DNA from: a virus
Length of the DNA stretch: 30,340 bases
Direction: 5' to 3' (one strand)
IMG/VR virus record: IMGVR_UViG_3300030107_001753
Location: 1 to 30,340 of that record
Positions within the stretch are counted from its first letter, which is position 1. Every line of letters begins with the position of its first letter. A program made the translations under genes and the position numbers. A model generated the notes under the pieces. It saw only the letters and a list, made by a program, of their open reading frames with translations. It did not search any database and was not told where the DNA came from. Positions 1-6,713 of this stretch are shown piece after piece.

Positions 1-687
1 ACTAAAGACGCTTTCATTCAAGCTATAGGCTCACACAATGTGGCTACATTAGAAGAAATGTCAGAACTACATTTATATGATTTTGGTATATTTATAGAAC
101 TTCAGCCAGATGAAGAAGAAAAAGCTATGCTTGAAAACAATATTCAAATGGCTTTACAACAAAAAAATATAGAATTAGAAGATGCTATAGACGTTAGAGA
201 AATAAAAAACATAAAGCTAGCAAATCAAATTTTAAAAATAAGAAGAAAGAAAAAACAAAACAATGACAGACGTATACAATTAGAAAATATACAAGCGCAA
301 TCTCAAGCTAATTCTCAAGCGGCTCAACAAGCCGCACAAGTAGAGATACAAAAAGATCAATCATTATCACAATCAAAAGCTCAATTAGCTCAAGTCCAAG
401 CCCAATTAGATATGCAAAAAATGCAACAAGAAGTTGAAGCTAAAAAACAATTAATGGAACTAGAGTTTAATTACAATATGCAACTTAAAGGCCTTGAAGT
501 TGATAATATGAAAAACAGAGAAAAACAAAAAGAAGATAGAAAAGATGAAAGAACTAAAATCCAAGCCTCGCAACAGTCAGAGCTTATTGATCAAAGAAAA
601 ACAGGTAAACCACCTAAAAACTTTGAATCAGCAGGTAATGATATTATAGGTGGAGGTTTTGATTTAGAGGCTTTTGAGCCTAAATAA
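1..687 (+). CDS. Portal protein, C-terminal part (5' end outside window)
   Basis: The reading frame is open from base 1, so this is the tail end of a longer gene; the GTG at 40 is an internal valine and not a credible start. The visible 228 residues begin with a compact alpha/beta piece (LHLYDFGIFIELQPDEEEK) and a helical stretch with the pattern 'LEDAIDVREIKNIKLANQILKIRRKKKQ'. From memory this matches the end of portal proteins of crAss-like and marine Bacteroidetes phages. A long Gln/Ala/Lys-rich coiled coil follows (about residues 95-200), as in the portal barrel region. The last ~25 residues hold FESAGND (bases 622-642), a motif repeated in the next protein. The portal forms the dodecameric DNA channel at one capsid vertex. 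Its place directly before a scaffold-like gene and the capsid gene supports the call. Identity rests on remembered family resemblance and synteny, not on a search. Confidence 0.72.
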   Translation, partial: TKDAFIQAIGSHNVATLEEMSELHLYDFGIFIELQPDEEEKAMLENNIQMALQQKNIELEDAIDVREIKNIKLANQILKIRRKKKQNNDRRIQLENIQAQSQANSQAAQQAAQVEIQKDQSLSQSKAQLAQVQAQLDMQKMQQEVEAKKQLMELEFNYNMQLKGLEVDNMKNREKQKEDRKDERTKIQASQQSELIDQRKTGKPPKNFESAGNDIIGGGFDLEAFEPK

Positions 688-716
688 AAATTTATTAACT
701 ATTATTATATTATATT

Positions 717-1901
717 ATGGAAGAAAACAAAGAAAACGTAGTTGAAGAAACTACACAACAAGAAACAACTGAACAAGTTGATGAAAGTAAATTTGAGTCT
801 GCTGGTAACGATGACGTTATAAAAGTAGATTTAAGTAAACCAACAAAACCAAAAGAAAATGAAATTAAAGAAGATAACGCTGACGACGGCGGAGTGGTTA
901 CAGAGTCTAAAGATGCCGAGCCCACAGAAAAACAAGAAGAAGTACAGCCGGAGACTGAAGCACAAGAAGCTCCAGTATTAGAAGAGATTACTGAAGACTC
1001 TACAGAAGAAGAAATTACTGAAGTAGAAGAAAAGATTGAAGAAGCTGTAGTTGAAGCAAAGTCTACTGGTGAACCATTACCAGAAAATATTCAAAAGTTA
1101 ATGGACTTTATGGAAGAAACCGGTGGTGATATACAAGATTACGCAAGATTAAATCAAGATATAAGTAAGTTAGATGACAATAGCGTTTTATATGAATATT
1201 ATAAACAAACTAAACCTCATTTAACTACAGATGAAATAAACTTCCTTATGGAAGATTCTTTTTCTTACGATGAAGAAGTTGACGAAGAAAGAGATATTAA
1301 AAGAAAAAAACTAGCATTAAAAGAGCAAGTTGCCAGTGCTAGGTCCTACTTGGACGGGCAAAAGTCCAAATACTATGAAGAAATTAAAGCTGGTTCAAAG
1401 CTTACGCAAGAACAACAAAAAGCTGTTGATTTTTTTAATAGATACAACAAGGAGTCAGAGGCTACAAAAAAGACTGTAGAAAATAACACTAGAATATTTG
1501 ATCAAAAAACAAATAATCTTTTTAATAACAAATTCAAAGGTTTTGAATATAACGTTGGTGATAAAAAGTTTAGGTTTAACGTAAAAGATGTTGATAGTGT
1601 TAAAAAAATACAAAGCGATTCTAATAATTTTATGACAAAGTTTGTTGATAAAAACCTCGCTTTAACAGATGCTAAAGGGTATCACAAGTCTTTATTTACA
1701 GCTATGAATGCCGATGCTATTGCTAATCATTTTTATGAGCAAGGTAAAGCTGATGCTTTAAAAGAAAGTATTGCTAAATCTAAAAACATAAACATGGATC
1801 CGCGTCAGTCTCAAGGTACAATTGAAGCTGGTGGAATAAAAGTAAAAGTATTAGGTGATAATTCTTCTGATTTTAAGTTTAAAATTAAAAACAATAAATA
1901 A
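717..1901 (+). CDS. Putative scaffolding (prohead assembly) protein
   Basis: 394 residues. The first ~120 are extremely rich in Glu, Asp and Thr and look disordered. The middle (~120-330) is mainly charged helix, with a stretch 'LALKEQVASARSYLDGQKSK' that could form a coiled coil. The C-terminus is basic (ending FKFKIKNNK), a common way for scaffold proteins to bind the capsid shell. No enzyme motif was seen. It lies 29 bases after the portal gene and 19 before the capsid gene, the usual place for a scaffold. The ATG at 717 is the only sensible start; its leader is pure A/T with TATTATATT directly before it and no Shine-Dalgarno sequence. Residues 26-32 read FESAGND, as in the portal C-terminus. 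The scaffold role is inferred from position and composition; a head-decoration or core protein is possible. Confidence 0.55.
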   Translation: MEENKENVVEETTQQETTEQVDESKFESAGNDDVIKVDLSKPTKPKENEIKEDNADDGGVVTESKDAEPTEKQEEVQPETEAQEAPVLEEITEDSTEEEITEVEEKIEEAVVEAKSTGEPLPENIQKLMDFMEETGGDIQDYARLNQDISKLDDNSVLYEYYKQTKPHLTTDEINFLMEDSFSYDEEVDEERDIKRKKLALKEQVASARSYLDGQKSKYYEEIKAGSKLTQEQQKAVDFFNRYNKESEATKKTVENNTRIFDQKTNNLFNNKFKGFEYNVGDKKFRFNVKDVDSVKKIQSDSNNFMTKFVDKNLALTDAKGYHKSLFTAMNADAIANHFYEQGKADALKESIAKSKNINMDPRQSQGTIEAGGIKVKVLGDNSSDFKFKIKNNK

Positions 1902-1920
1902 CAATTAAAATTACAAAATT

Positions 1921-3429
1921 ATGGCAATTACTGCAGGAAGTGCGTTGAACAGTGCGCCTACGCATAGGCAACAAACACTAGCAACAAACTATTTAGATTT
2001 CAACCAAGATATGGGTTGGGCTCAACAATACCTGCCAGACTTGATGGAAAAAGAAGCTGAGGTTTTCGGACCTAGAACAATTTCTGGTTTCCTTGCTCAA
2101 GTTGGTGCAGAAGAGGCTATGACATCTGATCAAGTTGTCTGGTCTGAACAATCAAGATTACACCTATCTTATTTAGGTAATATATCTGCTCATTCAGGTG
2201 GTACATCAGCATCTGGTGAAATTACATTAGAAGCTGATATTGACGGAAACACTGCCAATATAGCTACTCATGGTATTAGAGTTAACGATTTAATTATCGT
2301 TGCTAATAAGCTTGGTACAGCTAAATGTATCGTTAGAAAAGTAGAAGCGTCTGGTGGAGTTATCGATGTAGCTCCTTATGGATTAGCTAACTTGTCTACT
2401 TTAGAATTAACTACTTCAAAAGCTACTACTATATTAGTTTATGGTTCTGAATTTGACAAAGGTGAGCAGTACAGAAGTGCTACCGCTGAAGCTACACAAT
2501 CTTCTACAAGAGGTGCTAATGAGCCTTCTTTCAAAACTTTTGACAACAAGCCAATCATTATGAAAGATTACTACGAGGTATCAGGATCTGATTCTTCTAG
2601 AATTGGTTGGGTTGAAGTATCTGCTGAAAATGGTCAATCAGGTTACCTATGGTACTTAAAAGCTGAGGCTGACACAAGAGCTCGTTTCACTGACTACATT
2701 GAAATGGCTATGTTAGAGTCTGAGCTTGGTGTTAGCGGTACAGACGATGTTGATGATTTCTTAGGAGCTGCTAGAGCAACTGCTGCTACTGGTCAAGCTA
2801 CAGGTACTGAAGGTTTATTCGCTGCTATAACTTCAAGAGGTAACGTTACTAATGGTGTAACAGGTGTTAATCCTGCTACTGATTTAGCTGAATTTGACGC
2901 TATCTTAGCTGAGTTTGATAAGCAAGGTGCTATTGAAGAATACATGATGTTTGTTAACAGATCTACTAGCTTAGCTATGGATGATATGTTAGCTTCTATG
3001 AATTCTTATGGAGCTGGTGGTACATCTTACGGTGTATTTAACAACTCTGAAGATATGGCATTAAATTTAGGTTTTACTGGTTTCAGAAGAGGTTCTTATG
3101 ACTTCTATAAGTCTGACTTTAGATACTTAAATGATAAAGCTACAAGAGGTGGTATTAACGATGCTGCTGGTGCTGGATCTGCAATAAGAGGGGTTATGAT
3201 TCCTGCTGGTACTTCTTCAGTTTATGATCAAACTGTTGGACAAAGCATGAAGCGTCCTTTCTTACACGTAAGATATAGAGCTTCACAAACTGATGACCGA
3301 AGATTAAAAACTTGGGTTACTGGTTCTGTTGGTGCTGCTACATCTGCATTAGACGTTATGCAACTACATTTCTTAACTGAAAGATGTTTAATCACTCAAG
3401 GTGCTAACAACTTTATGTTAATGAAGTAA
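1921..3429 (+). CDS. Major capsid protein (HK97-fold type)
   Basis: 502 residues, starting MAITAGSALNSAPTHRQQTL. It is recognisable by the block at about residues 228-250 (GWVEVSAENGQSGYLWYLKA followed by EADTRARF), which I associate with the major capsid proteins of crAss-like phages and relatives infecting Bacteroidetes. The region around residues 60-175 is beta-rich and may be an insertion domain. Composition is balanced (Ala, Gly, Ser, Thr), unlike the Lys/Glu-rich neighbours. Codon use also differs: synonymous choices include more C-ending codons (TTC, AAC, GAC), as expected for the most highly expressed virion gene. It lies after portal and scaffold and is followed by a very strong terminator hairpin, again typical of a capsid gene. 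The N-terminus shows no clear pro-peptide, and no prohead protease is in view. Confidence 0.85.
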   Translation: MAITAGSALNSAPTHRQQTLATNYLDFNQDMGWAQQYLPDLMEKEAEVFGPRTISGFLAQVGAEEAMTSDQVVWSEQSRLHLSYLGNISAHSGGTSASGEITLEADIDGNTANIATHGIRVNDLIIVANKLGTAKCIVRKVEASGGVIDVAPYGLANLSTLELTTSKATTILVYGSEFDKGEQYRSATAEATQSSTRGANEPSFKTFDNKPIIMKDYYEVSGSDSSRIGWVEVSAENGQSGYLWYLKAEADTRARFTDYIEMAMLESELGVSGTDDVDDFLGAARATAATGQATGTEGLFAAITSRGNVTNGVTGVNPATDLAEFDAILAEFDKQGAIEEYMMFVNRSTSLAMDDMLASMNSYGAGGTSYGVFNNSEDMALNLGFTGFRRGSYDFYKSDFRYLNDKATRGGINDAAGAGSAIRGVMIPAGTSSVYDQTVGQSMKRPFLHVRYRASQTDDRRLKTWVTGSVGAATSALDVMQLHFLTERCLITQGANNFMLMK

Positions 3430-3437
3430 ATCATTTT

Positions 3438-3474
3438 AAAAGTCCGGGGCTTCGGCCTCGGCCTTTTATTTTTT
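3438..3474 (+). terminator. Strong UUCG-loop intrinsic terminator after the capsid gene
   Basis: The left arm at 3438-3450 pairs with 3455-3467 over 13 positions, with one mismatch and one G-U pair, closed by a cUUCGg tetraloop at 3451-3454. A T-rich tract (ATTTTTT) follows. The G/C-rich stem stands out sharply from its A/T-rich surroundings. It lies 8 bases past the capsid stop codon and 24 bases before the next gene, so it probably sets a high capsid transcript level relative to downstream genes, and may also protect the 3' end. Confidence 0.9.
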
Positions 3475-3498
3475 ATTAATTTTATTATATATTATATT

Positions 3499-4341
3499 AT
3501 GGCAAAAAAAGAAACAAAAAAAGTTGAGGTAGAAACACCTCAAGTTAAAGAAAAAGTAGCAGTTAAAGCTGCTCCGGTTGTAGAACAACCAAAACCAAAA
3601 AAAGTTCAATCTGTAAAACCAAAATGGGAAATAAAAAATAGATTATATCATTTAAAAGGCAGAAACAAACCTTTATCGTATATGTTAAAAAGTTCTGACA
3701 TATATTATTTTGATAAAGAAAAAGGTTATGAAAGAGAATTAAAATATACAAAAAATCAAAGAACACCTTTTGTTGATGAAATGGCAGGTGATCAAAGATT
3801 AGAGCATATTATATTTAGAAATGGTGCTTTGTTTGTAGAAAAAGAAAAAACTACTTTACAAAAATTATTAGATTTACATCCATTTAAAAATAAAATATTT
3901 TATGAGCATAATCCAGTTGAAGAAGCCGCTAATGAAATAGAAGTGTTAGAAATGGAAGCTGATGCAATATTAATGGCTAGACAAATAGACGTTGATTTAG
4001 CAGAAGCTATTATGCGTGTAGAAATTGGTTCTAAGGTGTCAGAGATGAGTTCTAAAGAACTTAAAAGAGATTTGTTAGTGTTTGCACGAAACAATCCTGC
4101 TTTGTTCTTAGAATTAGCCGCTGATGATAACGTTCAACTTAGGAACTTTGGTATTAGAGCTGTAGAGCTTGGTATTATTGATTTATCTTCTGATCAAAGA
4201 AACTTCTTATGGAGTTCTAATAAAAGAAAAATAATGACAGTTCCTTTTGACGAGCATCCATACACTGCTTTAGCGCATTGGTTTAAAACTGATGAAGGTA
4301 TGGAAATATATGCAAATATAGAAAAACGATTAAATTCGTAA
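3499..4341 (+). CDS. Head-associated protein of unknown function
   Basis: 280 residues. The first ~45 are rich in Lys, Val, Pro and Glu and look disordered (MAKKETKKVEVETPQVKEK). A folded core follows in two parts: a beta-rich section at about 45-125 with 'WEIKNRLYHLKGRNKPLSYM' and 'YFDKEKGYERELKYTKNQRT', and a helical section at about 140-280 with 'LRNFGIRAVELGIIDLSSDQ' and 'KIMTVPFDEHPYTALAHWFK'. I remember similar proteins next to capsid genes in marine phage metagenomes, always uncharacterised. It is bracketed by two UUCG terminators, so it may have its own transcript level. Decoration protein, head-completion protein or capsid-binding factor are all possible; nothing in the sequence settles it. 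Confidence 0.85.
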   Translation: MAKKETKKVEVETPQVKEKVAVKAAPVVEQPKPKKVQSVKPKWEIKNRLYHLKGRNKPLSYMLKSSDIYYFDKEKGYERELKYTKNQRTPFVDEMAGDQRLEHIIFRNGALFVEKEKTTLQKLLDLHPFKNKIFYEHNPVEEAANEIEVLEMEADAILMARQIDVDLAEAIMRVEIGSKVSEMSSKELKRDLLVFARNNPALFLELAADDNVQLRNFGIRAVELGIIDLSSDQRNFLWSSNKRKIMTVPFDEHPYTALAHWFKTDEGMEIYANIEKRLNS

Positions 4342-4353
4342 CAACCTTAGTAG

Positions 4354-4385
4354 AGTAACCACTCTTCGGGGTGGTTACTTTATTA
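4354..4385 (+). terminator. UUCG-loop intrinsic terminator
   Basis: An 11-base-pair stem is formed by 4354-4364 (AGTAACCACTC) and 4369-4379 (GGGTGGTTACT), with one G-U pair and a UUCG loop at 4365-4368. A short T-rich tail follows. It starts 12 bases after the stop of the preceding gene and ends about 20 bases before the next ATG. It has the same loop type as the terminator after the capsid gene. Confidence 0.85.
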
Positions 4386-4399
4386 AAATTAAAAAAAAT

Positions 4400-5128
4400 A
4401 TGGTAAGTGTAGATACAGTATATCAAAGAGTTTTAGCGTTAGCTAATAAAGAGCAAAGAGGCTATATAACTCCTCAAGAATTTAATTTGTACGCTAATCA
4501 AGCACAAATGGAAATTTTTGAACAATATTTTTATGATTTAAATCAATTTAAAAGAATACCAGGTAACGATAGTGAATACCATGATATGGTTGGTTTAATA
4601 GAAGAAAAAATATATCCTTTTAAACATTCTTCTCAAGCTGTTGATGGTTTGCTTTTAACAAATCTAAGCAACTTTTACAGGCTAGGTGATGTTTATGTTT
4701 TACAAGACAACTTTGATGCTTTTGCACAAACTCCTTTTGATAAATCAATATTTGTTGAAGAAATAAATAAAACTGATTTAATAAAAACACAAAGCTCACC
4801 GCTTACAAAAGCAACGCAAAGTAGACCTGTATATTACGTTGAAAACAATCAATTATACTTTTTTCCAAAAACACCTATTAGTGGATCTTTTGAGCTTTCT
4901 TATATAAGCAAGCCTAAAAAAGTTAACTGGACTTATATTGTTATAGGTGAAAAAGCATTATACAACAATAGTGCTACAGATCATCAAGACTTTGAGCTAC
5001 ATGTTTCTGAAGAAACTAAATTAGTTACAAAAGTATTACAACTAGCGGGTGTTGGTATAAAAGATTATACTTTAGCACAAGCCGCTACTCAAAAAGAAAT
5101 AAGTAAAATACAACAAGAAAAACAATAA
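4400..5128 (+). CDS. Putative head-tail connector/adaptor protein
   Basis: 242 residues, with the N-terminal signature 'VYQRVLALANKEQRGYITPQ' followed by 'EFNLYANQAQMEIFEQYFYD'. I recall this block as widespread in marine phage structural proteins encoded after the capsid gene. The N-terminal half is helical, as in small adaptor proteins that bind the portal ring; the middle (about 140-180) is beta-rich, with 'RPVYYVENNQLYFFPKTPIS'. The C-terminus is a helix rich in Lys and Gln (TQKEISKIQQEKQ). It stands between head genes and the ring/tail genes, 4 bases ahead of the next ATG, which suggests translational coupling. The role as portal-bound adaptor (position analogous to P22 gp4 or T7 gp11) is inferred from position and helical start, not from a catalytic or binding motif. 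Confidence 0.6.
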   Translation: MVSVDTVYQRVLALANKEQRGYITPQEFNLYANQAQMEIFEQYFYDLNQFKRIPGNDSEYHDMVGLIEEKIYPFKHSSQAVDGLLLTNLSNFYRLGDVYVLQDNFDAFAQTPFDKSIFVEEINKTDLIKTQSSPLTKATQSRPVYYVENNQLYFFPKTPISGSFELSYISKPKKVNWTYIVIGEKALYNNSATDHQDFELHVSEETKLVTKVLQLAGVGIKDYTLAQAATQKEISKIQQEKQ

Positions 5129-5132
5129 ATAA

Positions 5133-6710
5133 ATGGCGTTATTAGACAGTACTCATCAACAATATTATCAAAGTGACAACCATGGAAATTATCAATTTGT
5201 TTCTTTAAACGACATAATAAATCAATTTATGGTTGTATATGTAGGTGAAGGTAAAATAATATCAAAAGCTAGTAGAATAGATGTGGCTTTTCACGCACAA
5301 AGAGCTTTAGCTGAATTAAGCTTTGATACTTTTAAATCTGTAAAAGCTCAAGAAATAGTACTACCTCCTACTTTACAAATGATACTACCACACGATTACG
5401 TAAACTATACTAAAATTAGTTGGAGCGATAGCTCTGGTATAAAACATCCTTTATACCCTACAAAAGATACTTCAAATCCTTTTATGGTTTCTCAAGATGA
5501 TATAGGTAATTATATATTTCCTTCTTCATTTAGTTTAGGTACAAATATGGATTTTAGTGAAGATTTAGTTGCGCCTTGGTTTCATCATAGCCCAGCTAAA
5601 TATAATTATGATTCTGATGGTAGCACTCCAACTACTGACGATACAATAACTATTGAAAATGGTGTTTTAACTTTTAAACAACACGTACATGAAGGGTATG
5701 GAAGTAATTTAAGTAAAATATACGCTTGTTGGCAAGGAATAGATGTTACTGGTGTTGGTACTTTAAATATTTCTGCTACTGGTACGTCTCAAGGCTCTGC
5801 AACTAATGTTTTAGGTGGTAGAATAAGAATTGGAGTAACAGCTACTAATCCAAATGATTACAACCCTCCATCTTTTTATAATAAGCCTAACATAGTAAAC
5901 GATCCTGTTGACCCAACAGACGCACCTTTTGTTATACCTTATGAAAGTAGTAAAGCTACTTCTCCAGAAATGAGTCTTACACCTTGGTTGCAAACTTTAG
6001 ACAGTGTTGATGCGTATTTAGAGTGGGAAGACGGACAGGCTTCAACTAAAAGCCTTACTGGTGAAAATGGTATAGATGTTAGTCAGGTAGATAAAATTTG
6101 GATTGTTATAAACTCCATTGGTAAGTTTTCAACAGATGGCAGTACAGACTCTTCTACTTTTGAAGCTACTTCAACGACTAACAAAATAGATGACATTATA
6201 CTTACAAGTGAAGAGTCAATGTCTTATTTATCAAATGCTACTACTACATCAACAACTTGGAGCAATTTTAAATCAGAAAAGCCAGTAGAAAATAATATTA
6301 ACGATTATCAAGATTTTGAAAACAATGTATATTGGCCAAACGAAGGGGAAAGATATGGATTAGAACCTAGACTCGCTCAAACAAATGGTACGTTTTATAT
6401 AGATGACATATTAGGAAAAATACATTTTTCATCTAACGTTTCAGGAAAAACTGTAATATTAGATTATATAAGCGACAGCTTAGGTACTGAAGCAGAAATG
6501 AAAGTGCACAAACTAGCAGAAGACGCTATGTATAAACATATTCTATGTGACTTGATGAGTGGTAGAGCTAACGTAGGTAGAGGTCAACTACAATATTATA
6601 AAAAAGATAAATTTGCCGCTGTAAGAAAAGCAAAATTAAGATTATCAAATATTAAATTAGAAGAATTAACTCAAATACTTAGAGGCAAATCTAAGTTGAT
6701 AAAACATTAA
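5133..6710 (+). CDS. Putative tail ring/tubular protein with central beta-rich insertion
   Basis: 525 residues. The N-terminal part (1-~125) contains 'NDIINQFMVVYVGEGKIISK', 'FHAQRALAELSFDTFKS' and 'LPHDYVNYTKISWSDSSGIK'. The C-terminal part (~370-525) contains 'TNGTFYIDDILGKIHFSS' and a Lys-rich helical end. From memory these two flanks are conserved in a marine phage structural family and resemble neck ring proteins of podoviruses. Between them (about 140-366) is a Ser/Thr/Asp-rich beta region with 'TITIENGVLTFKQHVHEGYG' and 'KIWIVINSIGKF'; its strand pattern suggests one or two jelly-roll (carbohydrate-binding-like) domains. It begins 4 bases after the preceding stop and ends 3 bases before the giant tail gene. 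The ring role is an inference; the virion-structural assignment is firmer. Confidence 0.6.
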   Translation: MALLDSTHQQYYQSDNHGNYQFVSLNDIINQFMVVYVGEGKIISKASRIDVAFHAQRALAELSFDTFKSVKAQEIVLPPTLQMILPHDYVNYTKISWSDSSGIKHPLYPTKDTSNPFMVSQDDIGNYIFPSSFSLGTNMDFSEDLVAPWFHHSPAKYNYDSDGSTPTTDDTITIENGVLTFKQHVHEGYGSNLSKIYACWQGIDVTGVGTLNISATGTSQGSATNVLGGRIRIGVTATNPNDYNPPSFYNKPNIVNDPVDPTDAPFVIPYESSKATSPEMSLTPWLQTLDSVDAYLEWEDGQASTKSLTGENGIDVSQVDKIWIVINSIGKFSTDGSTDSSTFEATSTTNKIDDIILTSEESMSYLSNATTTSTTWSNFKSEKPVENNINDYQDFENNVYWPNEGERYGLEPRLAQTNGTFYIDDILGKIHFSSNVSGKTVILDYISDSLGTEAEMKVHKLAEDAMYKHILCDLMSGRANVGRGQLQYYKKDKFAAVRKAKLRLSNIKLEELTQILRGKSKLIKH

Positions 6711-6713
6711 TAT

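Noticed and set aside
40-687. A separate 215-residue gene starting at GTG 40
   Set aside because: The frame is open upstream to base 1 without a stop and the upstream residues continue the portal-like sequence, so GTG is internal.
3504-3532. Runs of seven or more A (also near 18669 and 19260) as frameshift sites
   Set aside because: The genes read through in one frame with sensible protein, and no overlapping downstream frame of useful length exists.
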